Source: Nitrosopumilus sp.
Lineage (GTDB): Archaea > Thermoproteota > Nitrososphaeria > Nitrososphaerales > Nitrosopumilaceae
DNA length: 64,000 bases
Direction: 5' to 3'
NCBI RefSeq assembly: GCF_025699125.1
Contig: NZ_JAILWC010000001.1
Span: 290,884 to 354,883 of the forward strand
Shown here piece by piece: positions 26,840 through 35,130 of the stretch. The position numbers and the translations under genes were made by a program. Position 1 is the stretch's first letter, and every line of letters starts with the position of its first letter. The notes beneath the pieces are model-generated. The model had not been told where the DNA came from and did not search any database. It saw only the letters and a program-made list of their open reading frames with translations.

Positions 26840-27790
26840 ATGGATTGGGGATTAAAAAACAGAATTTCTAGTATTATTAAACCACAAAATAATCGTGCTT
26901 TGATGTTAGCTGTAGATCATGGCTATTTTCTTGGTCCAACTGAAAAATTAGAGGATCCAAAAAAGGTAATTGCGCCTCTCTTGAAGCATTGTGATTCATT
27001 GATGCTTACAAGAGGTGTTCAAAGAGCATGTGTTCCGGCAACAACTAACACACCTATGGTGTTGAGAGTTTCTGGTGGATCTAGCATCATTGGTGAGGAT
27101 CTATCTCAAGAAGATATCACAGTATCCATTGAGGATGCAATTAGACTAAATGCTAGTGCGCTTGCAATGTCTATCTTTGTTGGTTCAAAATATGAATATC
27201 AAACTATTGTCAATCTTGGAAAATTAGTCAATGAGGCTGCAAAATATGGACTTCCAGTTTTAGCTGTAACTGCAGTAGGAAAAGAACTTGGAAAAGATGC
27301 TAGATATCTGTCACTTGCTTGCAGAGTTGCAGCTGAACAAGGTGCACATATTGTCAAAACTTACTATTGTGATGATTTCGAAAAAGTTGTTCAATCCTGC
27401 CCTGTACCAATAATTGTTGCAGGGGGAAAGAAAATCCCGGAACGTGATGCATTACAATTAACATACAATGCAATCAAAGGTGGTGCAGTTGGTGTTGATA
27501 TGGGGAGGAACATCTGGCAATCTGAACATCCAGTTTCAATGATTAAAGCAGTTAGAGCAATTGTACATGGAAATCAAAATGTGGATCAGGCATTCAAACT
27601 TTATAAAAAACTAGTAAGCGAAGAACCAAAACAAAAATCAAACACACCAAAGAAACCATTCAATCCTAATCAAAAGAAATCAAACACACCAAAGAAACCA
27701 TTCAATCCTAATCAAAAGAAATCAAACACACCAAAGAAACCATTCAATCCTAATCAAAAGAAATCAAACCTTCCTAATCAAACTAAATAA
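26840..27790 (+). CDS. DhnA/LsrF-family class I aldolase with tandem-repeat tail
   Basis: A 316-aa protein. Residues 1-255 form a TIM barrel of the DhnA family: AVDHGYFLGPTEKL near the start, Schiff-base Lys in HIVKTYYCDDF, phosphate site IIVAGGKK and GVDMGRNIWQ. Family members include archaeal fructose-bisphosphate aldolase, ADTH synthase of the alternative shikimate route, and LsrF; the sequence here reads closest to LsrF. From about residue 265 a Lys/Pro/Asn tail repeats KSNTPKKPFNPNQK three times plus a partial copy. The tail is not part of the fold and looks basic and disordered. Confidence 0.85.
   Translation: MDWGLKNRISSIIKPQNNRALMLAVDHGYFLGPTEKLEDPKKVIAPLLKHCDSLMLTRGVQRACVPATTNTPMVLRVSGGSSIIGEDLSQEDITVSIEDAIRLNASALAMSIFVGSKYEYQTIVNLGKLVNEAAKYGLPVLAVTAVGKELGKDARYLSLACRVAAEQGAHIVKTYYCDDFEKVVQSCPVPIIVAGGKKIPERDALQLTYNAIKGGAVGVDMGRNIWQSEHPVSMIKAVRAIVHGNQNVDQAFKLYKKLVSEEPKQKSNTPKKPFNPNQKKSNTPKKPFNPNQKKSNTPKKPFNPNQKKSNLPNQTK
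27635..27760 (+). repeat. Three perfect 42-bp tandem repeats in the aldolase gene
   Basis: Units at 27635-27676, 27677-27718 and 27719-27760 are identical, and a degenerate fourth unit follows. Each encodes 14 residues (KSNTPKKPFNPNQK). Perfect identity implies recent expansion, and copy number probably varies between strains. It lies in frame inside a gene and has no spacers, so it is not a CRISPR array. Confidence 0.95.
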
Positions 27791-27794
27791 TATT

Positions 27795-28211
27795 TCATCC
27801 AATTTTTGATAGATGAATATGTGCAATTTTCCACGTTGGTTGTTTTACTAGTACAAATGTCGCACGTCCAGTAATTATCATATGTTCTCCTGTGTATGCT
27901 TTAGTATCAACTAGCATCCCTTTCTGAATCAATCCCATTGCTACAACTGCTGTATCTCCAAAGATGCTGATTTTCGGACTCTTAATTTCATAACTGTAAT
28001 CCGATATACTTACAAATTTTAGTTCTTCAAGCTCAATTGTGTTTTGATAATCTTTTAGATCATATGGTGGCAAATCACTGAAACTAGAAAATTTTGAATC
28101 ATTCAGATGAATTTCTTTTAATACTGACAAATCTTTTGTAATTCCAGCTTGAAATAATGTTTCAATAACATTGATGATTTCTTCATTATCGGACAAAACA
28201 ACCAATATCAA
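27795..28211 (-). CDS. SnoaL/NTF2-like (DUF4440-type) protein
   Basis: A 138-aa cone-shaped alpha+beta fold: helix NEEIINVIETLFQAGITKDLSVLKEIH, then the strand set VSISDYSYEIKSPKISIFGDTAVVAMG, ITGRATFVLVKQP and WKIAHIHLSKIG. The ending RATFVLVK...W+IAHIHxS is typical of the calcium/calmodulin kinase-association/DUF4440 group, often with no known substrate. A TTG start at 28211 is used; TTG 28196 would also work. It converges with the aldolase gene. Confidence 0.75.
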   Translation of the reverse strand: MILVVLSDNEEIINVIETLFQAGITKDLSVLKEIHLNDSKFSSFSDLPPYDLKDYQNTIELEELKFVSISDYSYEIKSPKISIFGDTAVVAMGLIQKGMLVDTKAYTGEHMIITGRATFVLVKQPTWKIAHIHLSKIG

Positions 28212-28405
28212 ATATGAAAATTCTCAGTTTAAGTCTTCTGTGTAATTGAGCACAAAAAAACAATCATTTTCAGAGAATCTTTATTAATTATCAAATGAGT
28301 GATTTTATGATTTCAATGTGTGTGCAATTAACAGGAACCTTTGACAAAAAATTGTCTGTTGTTTTTCTACTGTAAAACACACTCAAAATTTACTAGGTTA
28401 AAATT

Positions 28406-30118
28406 ATGGCGAATGATTTAATGAATAAAATGGAAAATATGAAGGGTGCAAAAGCCTTGATGATGGCTATGGAAAAAGAAGGTGTTAAACAAGTATTTGG
28501 TTTACCTGGCGGGGCTAATCTTCCAATGTATGATGAATTTGCTAGATGTAATATCAGGCATATTTTGGTTAGACATGAGCAATCGGCAGCTCATATGGCT
28601 GATGGCTTTGGTAGAGTTAGTAGAAAGGCCGGTGTTTGTTTTGCAACATCTGGACCTGGCGCTACCAATATCTTAACAGGCATTGCAACAGCTCAAGCTG
28701 ATTCTGCACCCATGATTGCAGTAACTGGTCAAGTACCTGTTGCCATGATTGGAAGAGATGCATTTCAAGAAAGTGATATTATTGGCATGGCAAATCCTGT
28801 TGTAAAATATGCATTCCAACCTAGAACAGCTGCCGAAATTCCAGAAGTTGTAAAAAAAGGATTTTTCATTGCAGAAACTGGAAGACCTGGGCCTGTGTTA
28901 ATTGACATCCCAAAAGATGTTCAAACAAATGAAGCAGAAATGGTATTTCCAGAAGAATTTAAAATTCAAGGATATCATCCATGGGCTGATCCTGATATTG
29001 TTAATGTTGAAAAAGCAATTGATATGTTGCTTCATTCTGAAAAACCGATTATTTTAGCTGGTGGTGGAACAATCATCTCATCAGCTTTTGCTGAATTACA
29101 AGCTATTGCAGAAGCCTTGATGCTTCCTGTAGTAACCACATTCAAAGGCAAGGGAGCATTTCCTGAAAACCATCCTTTATCATTAGGTCCAATTGGAATG
29201 CATGGTCATGCTGAGGCAAATAAAATGATGGCAGAAGCTGATTGTGTGTTGGCAATTGGAACAAGATTTTCTGATAGATCTGTTGGGACATTTGAGGCCT
29301 TTGAAAAGAGATTAAAAATTATTCATATGGATGTAGACCCAGCAGAAATTGGAAAGAATCAAACTGCACAAATAGCTGTAGTTGGAGATGTTAGAGCATC
29401 ACTTAGAATAATGGTCAAGTTGCTTTTACAACGTGCAATTAAAAAAACAGAAGAAACTCCTTGGATTAAACATGTTAAAGAAACCAAAGCATACTGGAAA
29501 GAAAACTTGAAGCTTCATCCAGGTGAATTAGGTGCAGCAAAAATATTGCGTAAACTTCGTGAATTATTGCCAAAAGAATCTATTGTAACTACGGAAGTTG
29601 GACAACACCAAATGTGGGCCTCCTTGTTCTATGATGTGATTCAACCTGGAACTTTCTTTAGTTCTACTGGTCTTGGTACTATGGGTTGGGGATTTCCTGC
29701 AGCAATTGGTGCTAAAGTTGCAAAACCTGATGTTCCAGTAGTTGACATTGCAGGGGATGGAAGTTTTAGTATGACTGAAAATTCTCTTGCAACTGCTGTG
29801 TTAGAAGATATTCCTGTAATCGTGTTTATTTTAAACAATTCCTCATTGGGAATGGTTGCGCAATGGCAAAGAACTTTCTATGACAGAAGAATGAACGGTG
29901 TTGACCAAGGTCATTGCCCTGATTATGTTAAATTAGCAGAATCTTATGGTGCACAAGGAATACGCGCACAATCGATGGATGAACTTGACAAGGCAATCAA
30001 AACTGCATTAAGCAGTGATATTGCAACTGTAATTGACATTCCAATTGATCCTGAAGAGGACGTATTGCCATTTGTAGCTCCCGGAACTTCACTTTCGGAT
30101 ATGATTTTACCTTCATAG
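28406..30118 (+). CDS. ilvB: Acetolactate synthase, large (catalytic) subunit
   Basis: A 570-aa ThDP enzyme that condenses pyruvate to acetolactate (or acetohydroxybutyrate), the first shared step of valine, leucine and isoleucine synthesis. The catalytic Glu58 is in VRHEQSAAHMADGF. The FAD/central domain includes KGKGAFPENHP. The ThDP-Mg motif is GDGSFSMTENSLATAV. It begins the operon ilvB-ilvN-leuA, with the regulatory subunit 9 nt downstream. Length is normal. The 190-nt upstream gap holds the likely promoter; I saw no clear leader peptide or attenuator. Confidence 0.96.
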   Translation: MANDLMNKMENMKGAKALMMAMEKEGVKQVFGLPGGANLPMYDEFARCNIRHILVRHEQSAAHMADGFGRVSRKAGVCFATSGPGATNILTGIATAQADSAPMIAVTGQVPVAMIGRDAFQESDIIGMANPVVKYAFQPRTAAEIPEVVKKGFFIAETGRPGPVLIDIPKDVQTNEAEMVFPEEFKIQGYHPWADPDIVNVEKAIDMLLHSEKPIILAGGGTIISSAFAELQAIAEALMLPVVTTFKGKGAFPENHPLSLGPIGMHGHAEANKMMAEADCVLAIGTRFSDRSVGTFEAFEKRLKIIHMDVDPAEIGKNQTAQIAVVGDVRASLRIMVKLLLQRAIKKTEETPWIKHVKETKAYWKENLKLHPGELGAAKILRKLRELLPKESIVTTEVGQHQMWASLFYDVIQPGTFFSSTGLGTMGWGFPAAIGAKVAKPDVPVVDIAGDGSFSMTENSLATAVLEDIPVIVFILNNSSLGMVAQWQRTFYDRRMNGVDQGHCPDYVKLAESYGAQGIRAQSMDELDKAIKTALSSDIATVIDIPIDPEEDVLPFVAPGTSLSDMILPS

Positions 30119-30127
30119 TGATTTATC

Positions 30128-30610
30128 ATGTGGGCGATTCTTTCTATTTTAGTTGAAAACAAACCTGGGATCTTGTTTAAAGTGACACATCTTTTCAGGT
30201 CCAGAAATTTCAATATTGATAGCATTTCAGTAGGCGTTACTGAAAATCCTGAATTCTCAAAAATGACTATTACCACATATGGTGATGAAAAACAAGTAGA
30301 ACAAATTGTAAAACAACTTGATAAAATGATCGATACTGTAAAAGTTGAACATTTGGATGAGCATAAAACAGTATATCGCGAACTGAGTCTTTTTAAGATA
30401 AAACTCAGTAATGCTAATGACAGTATGGAAATTAACAAATTGGCAAATGCATATGGGGGCAAAGTCCACGATGTAAAAAGAGATTCAATTATGGTTGAAT
30501 TAACTGCAACTCCTGATCAAATTCAAGCATTTGAAGAATTAGCAAAACCGTTTGGAATTATAGATGTGGCCAGAACTGGTGTTGCTGCTTTGCAAAGGAG
30601 TGGAGCATGA
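30128..30610 (+). CDS. ilvN: Acetolactate synthase, small regulatory subunit
   Basis: A 160-aa ACT-domain protein that binds the large subunit and gives valine feedback. The N-terminal ACT domain shows ILVENKPGILFKVTHLF and RNFNIDSISVGVTE; the C-terminal half (about 80-158) ends FGIIDVARTGVAALQRS as in IlvH/IlvN. It starts 9 nt after ilvB and overlaps leuA by 4 nt (ATGA), so expression is coupled. Confidence 0.95.
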   Translation: MWAILSILVENKPGILFKVTHLFRSRNFNIDSISVGVTENPEFSKMTITTYGDEKQVEQIVKQLDKMIDTVKVEHLDEHKTVYRELSLFKIKLSNANDSMEINKLANAYGGKVHDVKRDSIMVELTATPDQIQAFEELAKPFGIIDVARTGVAALQRSGA

Positions 30611-32121
30611 AAGTTAGAATATTTGATACCACATTAAGGGATGGTGAACAAACTATTGGCGTATCGTTATCTCCTGATCAAAAACTATCCATTGCCAAAA
30701 AACTTGATGAACTCGGTGTTGATGCAATCGAAGCTGGCTTTCCAGTAATTTCTGATGGTGAATTAAAAGCAGTCAAAATGATCACATCTGAAGGCTTGTC
30801 ATGTGAAATAGCAGGTTTGACAAGAACCATCAAGAACGATATTGATGCTGCAGTTAATGCGGGTCTAAATTATATTCACACATTCATTGCAACGTCCGAT
30901 ATTCACTTAGAATACAAACTAAAGATGACCCGTGATCAAGCACTTGAAAAAGCTATTGAAGCAGTTGAATATGGAAAATCACTTGGACTTCAAGTTGAGT
31001 TTTCAGCTGAAGATGCAACAAGAACTGATAGAGAGTTTTTGAAAAAAGTATTTGGTGAAGTAGCAAAAGCAGGAGCAGACCGTGTTAATATTCCCGACAC
31101 TGTGGGATATTCAACTCCTGAATATATTGCAGAGATAACTCGAGATACCGTTGAAGCTACACATCTTCCAGTAAGTGTTCACTGTCACAATGACTTTGGG
31201 TTGGCAGTAGCAAATTCTTTGTCGGGCATTCATGCGGGGGCATCTTGTGCACATGTGACAATTAACGGAATTGGGGAACGTGCTGGAAATGCATCCTTGG
31301 AAGAATTTTCCATGGCACTCAAATGTTTGCCCTATAAACAAAAATACGAAACCAATATCAAATCTGAATTAATTTATGACACATCACGATTTATTTCAAA
31401 AACCGTGGGTATTATGGTTCAGCCAAACAAGGCAATTGTTGGCGCAAATGCATTCGGTCATGAATCCGGCATTCACACACATGGTGTATTAAGTAATCCG
31501 CTTACTTATGAGCCAATTAGTCCTGAATTAGTTGGAAGAAAGAGATGGCTTCAAGTTGGAAAACATGCAGGAGTCCATGGAATGAATGCGATGCTTGCAG
31601 AATATGGAGTAAAACCTACAGGGGAACAATCAAAACAAATCTTAGATAAAGTAAAAATATTAGGTGACGCTGGAAAGCAGATCACTGATGTTGAATTATT
31701 GTCAATTGCAAGTGATGTCTTGGGAGAAAAAGAACTCAAAAGAATCGTTCAATTAACTGGGTTTTCCGTTTCAACAGGGATTGGAACAATGCCTTATGCA
31801 TTTGTAAAATTAAACATTGATGGCCATGATCACATAGGTACTGATTATGGGGTTGGTCCAGTAGATGCAGCATTGAATGCAATCCAAAAAATTACTGGAA
31901 AAATTTCTGAAATTAGAATTAAAGACTATGGATTAGCATCCATTTCTGGCGGTTCTAGTGCATTATGTGAGGTTACTGTAAAAGTAGAGGATGCATTAGG
32001 AAACAAGGTTTCCGCAAAATCAGTAGGCGAAGACATTGTGACTACATCTGTTAAGGCAGTGATTGATGCGATTAATAGAATAATGCTCAAAAAGATGCTA
32101 CAAGAGAAGCAGGTCAACTAA
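30607..32121 (+). CDS. leuA: 2-isopropylmalate synthase (LeuA family)
   Basis: A 504-aa acyltransferase, first step of leucine synthesis from 2-oxoisovalerate and acetyl-CoA. Metal/substrate motifs: DTTLRDGEQT (residues 7-16), HCHNDFGLAVAN (about 197-208), GIGERAGNASLEE. The C-terminal LeuA-dimer regulatory domain (about 380-500) has GTDYGVGPVDAALNAI, the leucine-feedback region. Citramalate and homocitrate synthases are close relatives. Position after ilvBN and before leuB, with a full regulatory domain, supports isopropylmalate synthase. Confidence 0.92.
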   Translation: MKVRIFDTTLRDGEQTIGVSLSPDQKLSIAKKLDELGVDAIEAGFPVISDGELKAVKMITSEGLSCEIAGLTRTIKNDIDAAVNAGLNYIHTFIATSDIHLEYKLKMTRDQALEKAIEAVEYGKSLGLQVEFSAEDATRTDREFLKKVFGEVAKAGADRVNIPDTVGYSTPEYIAEITRDTVEATHLPVSVHCHNDFGLAVANSLSGIHAGASCAHVTINGIGERAGNASLEEFSMALKCLPYKQKYETNIKSELIYDTSRFISKTVGIMVQPNKAIVGANAFGHESGIHTHGVLSNPLTYEPISPELVGRKRWLQVGKHAGVHGMNAMLAEYGVKPTGEQSKQILDKVKILGDAGKQITDVELLSIASDVLGEKELKRIVQLTGFSVSTGIGTMPYAFVKLNIDGHDHIGTDYGVGPVDAALNAIQKITGKISEIRIKDYGLASISGGSSALCEVTVKVEDALGNKVSAKSVGEDIVTTSVKAVIDAINRIMLKKMLQEKQVN

Positions 32122-32153
32122 ATCCTAAAATTCTCTTTCTGTGATGCGTTATT

Positions 32154-33173
32154 ATGTATAAAATCTCATTAATAACTGGCGACGGAATTGGTCCTGAATT
32201 ATCTGATTCTGCAATTTCTGTATTTGATACCATAAACGACAAACTTGGATTAAAATTCGATGTTACAGAATTATCTGCTGGTGATAAAACCCTCAAAGAA
32301 ACTGGTGAAGCACTACCTGATGATACAGTTAAGACAATAAAACAATCTGATGCTTGCATGAAGGCACCAGTTGGAGAATCAGCCGCTGATGTCATTGTAG
32401 TTTTGAGACGAATACTTGATCTTTATGCAAACATTAGGCCTGCAAAATCATATCCTCACATGCCTGCATTACGTGATGATATTGATATGGTAATTGTTCG
32501 AGAAAATACTGAGGATCTTTATACTGGAAAAGAATTCAGTTTAGGAAATGCAGCAGTTGCTCTGAGAATAATTTCTGAGGATGCATCAAAACGAATTGCA
32601 AAATATGCATTTGAAACAGCTGTACATAGAAATTCTATGAAAAAAGTAACATGTGTTCATAAATCAAATGTTATGAGGGTCACTGATGGATTATTTGCAA
32701 AGGCTTGTGCTGAAATTTCAAAAAATTACCCTGATGTTGCATTTGAGGAAATGTATGTTGATGCATGCGCCATGAATTTGATCCGCCAACCGGAAAAATT
32801 CGATGTAATAGTAACTACGAATTTGTTTGGTGATATTCTCTCTGATGAATCATCTCAAGTTGTTGGTGGATTGGGGATGGCACCAGCTGCAAACGTTGGA
32901 GATAATTTTGCATTGTTTGAACCTGTTCATGGGGCCGCATTTGATATTGCAGGGAAAAACATTGCAAACCCCTCATCATTTTTGTTATCTATGAAGATGA
33001 TGTTGGATTGGTTAGGTAACAAACACAACGATTCAAAATGCATCGAAGTTGGAACAAAGTTGGAATCTACAATTTTTGATTTGGTTAAATCTGGCGTTAA
33101 AACTAAAGATATTGGAGGCGACATGTCCACTTTAGATTTTACTAAACACATTACAGATAATATGCAAAAATAG
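32154..33173 (+). CDS. leuB: 3-isopropylmalate dehydrogenase (beta-decarboxylating dehydrogenase)
   Basis: A 339-aa NAD-dependent oxidative decarboxylase. GDGIGPELSDSAISVF opens the protein. The Arg-rich substrate loop is LRRILDLYANIRPAKSYP, the ENTEDLYTG loop follows, the Lys/metal site is VHKSNVMRVTDGLF and NLFGDILSDESSQVVGGLG, and NAD binding is FEPVHGAAFDIAGKNIANP. The family includes isocitrate and homoisocitrate dehydrogenases, and the ENTEDLY loop is somewhat isocitrate-like. Being last in the ilv-leu run favours LeuB. It starts 32 nt after leuA. Confidence 0.88.
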   Translation: MYKISLITGDGIGPELSDSAISVFDTINDKLGLKFDVTELSAGDKTLKETGEALPDDTVKTIKQSDACMKAPVGESAADVIVVLRRILDLYANIRPAKSYPHMPALRDDIDMVIVRENTEDLYTGKEFSLGNAAVALRIISEDASKRIAKYAFETAVHRNSMKKVTCVHKSNVMRVTDGLFAKACAEISKNYPDVAFEEMYVDACAMNLIRQPEKFDVIVTTNLFGDILSDESSQVVGGLGMAPAANVGDNFALFEPVHGAAFDIAGKNIANPSSFLLSMKMMLDWLGNKHNDSKCIEVGTKLESTIFDLVKSGVKTKDIGGDMSTLDFTKHITDNMQK

Positions 33174-33184
33174 TTTCTTTAACA

Positions 33185-34030
33185 ATGAATACTAAATTTT
33201 TTATTTTAATAATTTTCATTGCAATAGTTGCCTCTTTTGCAGGGTTTCAATTCTTTTTAGATGAAACTTACGTGTCTGTTCAAACTCAAGATGAAATAAA
33301 GAAAACAAAATTGGATATTAAATCACTTTTCAACATTTATGGGTATGAGGATAATTTTAGAATCCAAGATGGAAAGAAAATTTGGAATGATCCAAAATTT
33401 GAATTAAATCCTGAAAATAATGATCTTTATTCGGAACTCAACTATTCTCCTATAGAAAATGCTGTGGTGATTTATCCTATTTTTACTGCATCTGCATACA
33501 GCGAGCCTGGGTTTTACACCTTTTTTAGAGGTGAATGTGGACAAGAATGCCTTACCGATGAAATCGATTCTGAATATTCTTTAGATTTTGTTGCAAGTGG
33601 TAATGGATATCAAGTATTGAATCTGTTAGGTTATCCAATAATTACTGATATTGATGTAGATCAAAATCCTGAAATTCTTGAAAAATATGACAAAGTAATA
33701 TTACTTCATAATGAATATGTGACAAAAAAAGAATTTGATGCTATTACTAATCATCCCAAAGTTCTTTATCTTTATCCTAATGCTCTTTATGCTGAAGTAG
33801 AGGTAGATTATGAGAAAAATACTATTTCTCTAATAAGAGGTCACAATTTCCCTGAACCCGAAATTGTCAATGGGTTTGATTGGGAATTTGATAATAGTAA
33901 TTTAGAATATGATATGGATTGTAAGGATATGGGGTTTTATAGAATTGTAAATGGGTGGATGTTGAATTGTTATCCTGAAAATCCAATTCATCAAAGTAAA
34001 GTTTTACTTCAAATGATCAAAGATTTTTAG
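33185..34030 (+). CDS. Membrane-anchored extracellular protein (281 aa)
   Basis: The N-terminal hydrophobic segment (FFILIIFIAIVASFAGFQFF) is a signal anchor. The rest is an extracellular alpha/beta domain with phrases VIYPIFTASAYSEPGFYTFF, VILLHNEYVTKKEFDAI and LYLYPNALYAEVEVDY, and four or more Cys, probably paired. It starts 12 nt after leuB but has no obvious link to leucine synthesis. I do not recognise a named family. Confidence 0.75.
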   Translation: MNTKFFILIIFIAIVASFAGFQFFLDETYVSVQTQDEIKKTKLDIKSLFNIYGYEDNFRIQDGKKIWNDPKFELNPENNDLYSELNYSPIENAVVIYPIFTASAYSEPGFYTFFRGECGQECLTDEIDSEYSLDFVASGNGYQVLNLLGYPIITDIDVDQNPEILEKYDKVILLHNEYVTKKEFDAITNHPKVLYLYPNALYAEVEVDYEKNTISLIRGHNFPEPEIVNGFDWEFDNSNLEYDMDCKDMGFYRIVNGWMLNCYPENPIHQSKVLLQMIKDF

Positions 34031-34098
34031 AATATGTCTCTAATTAAATCCAATTTTTTGAAGATAATAATGGGGAAAATGTAATTCAAGGAAACAAA

Positions 34099-34240
34099 AT
34101 GAACACTCATTTAGCATTTTTTTTAATTGATGAACTTGATGGTAAATCTGTTGAGAAGATACTGTTTTTTTGAACTTTCTGCAGGTGATTGCCTCTTTAT
34201 GTACAATTCATCTATCGGGATGATTTGGCGGTTGTGGTGA
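34099..34240 (+). pseudogene. Possible small gene broken by a T7 homopolymer frameshift
   Basis: ATG 34099 opens a 24-codon frame (MNTHLAFFLIDELDGKSVEK...) that stops at TGA 34171-34173 right after a run of seven T. Dropping one T continues a plausible frame (ELSAGDCLFMYNSS, then IGMIWRLW) to TGA at 34238-34240, about 46 residues. It may be a sequencing slip, a pseudogene or chance. The rest of the gap 34031-34279 shows nothing else. Confidence 0.25.
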
Positions 34241-34279
34241 TCTCTCTAGTTTGGAAGTCTTAGTTTTCCCTGATAACTG

Positions 34280-34636
34280 TCAGTCCTTTCTTTTCTTTAC
34301 ATCTGATTTTGGTGGATTCAATGACCAAAAGAATAATGCCAATCCAATAGGAATCATGATTAGTAAAGCAGCTACTAATGAAATTGTATAAAATGTTTGA
34401 TCCAATCCTGGTATGAATGGACCTGGAAATACTGCGTATACCCACAAAATTGCAACAAATATTAGCACAACCTTGTTCTTCTTGATTAGTTTTTTCCATC
34501 CTAGATGGCGTTTTTTAATGTAGCACTCCTTGCAACGGGTTCTGTCATCTACCATACATGATGTACAACAAGTCTTTTCACAAAAATAACATATTCTGTC
34601 CCCAAACACGGATCCGCAGCAATCACACTTGTGCAC
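34280..34636 (-). CDS. Zinc-ribbon membrane protein with two helices (118 aa)
   Basis: The N-terminus has ordered Cys pairs (CDCCGSVFGDRICYFCEKTCC, then CMVDDRTRCKEC), eleven Cys in the first 40 residues, forming probably two zinc ribbons or a RING/B-box-like unit. Two membrane helices follow (VVLIFVAILWVYAVFPGPF and ISLVAALLIMIPIGLALFFW) and a short basic tail. The zinc part should be cytoplasmic. Role unknown. Confidence 0.75.
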   Translation of the reverse strand: MHKCDCCGSVFGDRICYFCEKTCCTSCMVDDRTRCKECYIKKRHLGWKKLIKKNKVVLIFVAILWVYAVFPGPFIPGLDQTFYTISLVAALLIMIPIGLALFFWSLNPPKSDVKKRKD

Positions 34637-34716
34637 TAATTAAGATCCATTCCTTTGAATTTATCTCTTTTTCAAAAATTACCAATTTTTATTAATCACA
34701 TTTTTCTCAAAATGAT

Positions 34717-34848
34717 ATGGTTAAATGCTGTATTTGTAAAATAGTTGAAGGTACACTTAAAATTTCTGACGGTAATCCAAAATACAAAGGTAAACCAATC
34801 TGCAAAGAATGCCAAGGTTACAGAAAACTTCTAAAAGAAACCAAATAG
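34717..34848 (+). CDS. Small zinc-finger protein (43 aa)
   Basis: ATG 34717 to TAG 34846-34848 encodes 43 residues with two C-x2-C pairs: VKCCICKIVEG and KPICKECQGYRK, about 24 residues apart, in a basic background. That is the layout of a single treble-clef or zinc ribbon. Position between two genes, a TATA-like AATTTTTATTAATC upstream and clean Cys spacing argue that it is real despite its size. Confidence 0.7.
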   Translation: MVKCCICKIVEGTLKISDGNPKYKGKPICKECQGYRKLLKETK

Positions 34849-34849
34849 A

Positions 34850-35095
34850 TTATTCTGTTTTAGTTTTATTTTTCTCCGCCCATTTCTCGTACATGGAAAT
34901 CAATTCATCGACATCTTTTCCCTCTTCTGAATATGTCACGATCACCCCAAACGTTCCTTTTTTGTCATGACCTCTTGCAAAATATCCCCAAAAAGAATCA
35001 GGCAGCTTTGCAAAACTGTTTGAATCATGAGATACTCCTATCAAATTATTTCCTATTACTTCTACTATTTTTTTAGCATCTTGAGTTTCAATCAT
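34850..35095 (-). CDS. Hypothetical protein (81 aa)
   Basis: A soluble alpha/beta protein with no Cys, convergent with the small zinc-finger gene (1-nt gap). Features are KKIVEVIGNNLIGVSHDS, FWGYFARGHDKKGTFGVIVTY and an acidic-basic helical end. It lies just upstream of aspS on the same strand but in the downstream position, separated from the aspS stop by 35 nt. Unrecognised. Confidence 0.6.
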   Translation of the reverse strand: MIETQDAKKIVEVIGNNLIGVSHDSNSFAKLPDSFWGYFARGHDKKGTFGVIVTYSEEGKDVDELISMYEKWAEKNKTKTE

Positions 35096-35130
35096 GAATT
35101 CTAATTATTACAATGCAATAAAAATCTGAA

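Noticed and set aside
27635-27760. CRISPR-like direct repeats
   Set aside because: Repeats are contiguous with no spacers, in frame in an aldolase gene; they are protein-coding tandem repeats.
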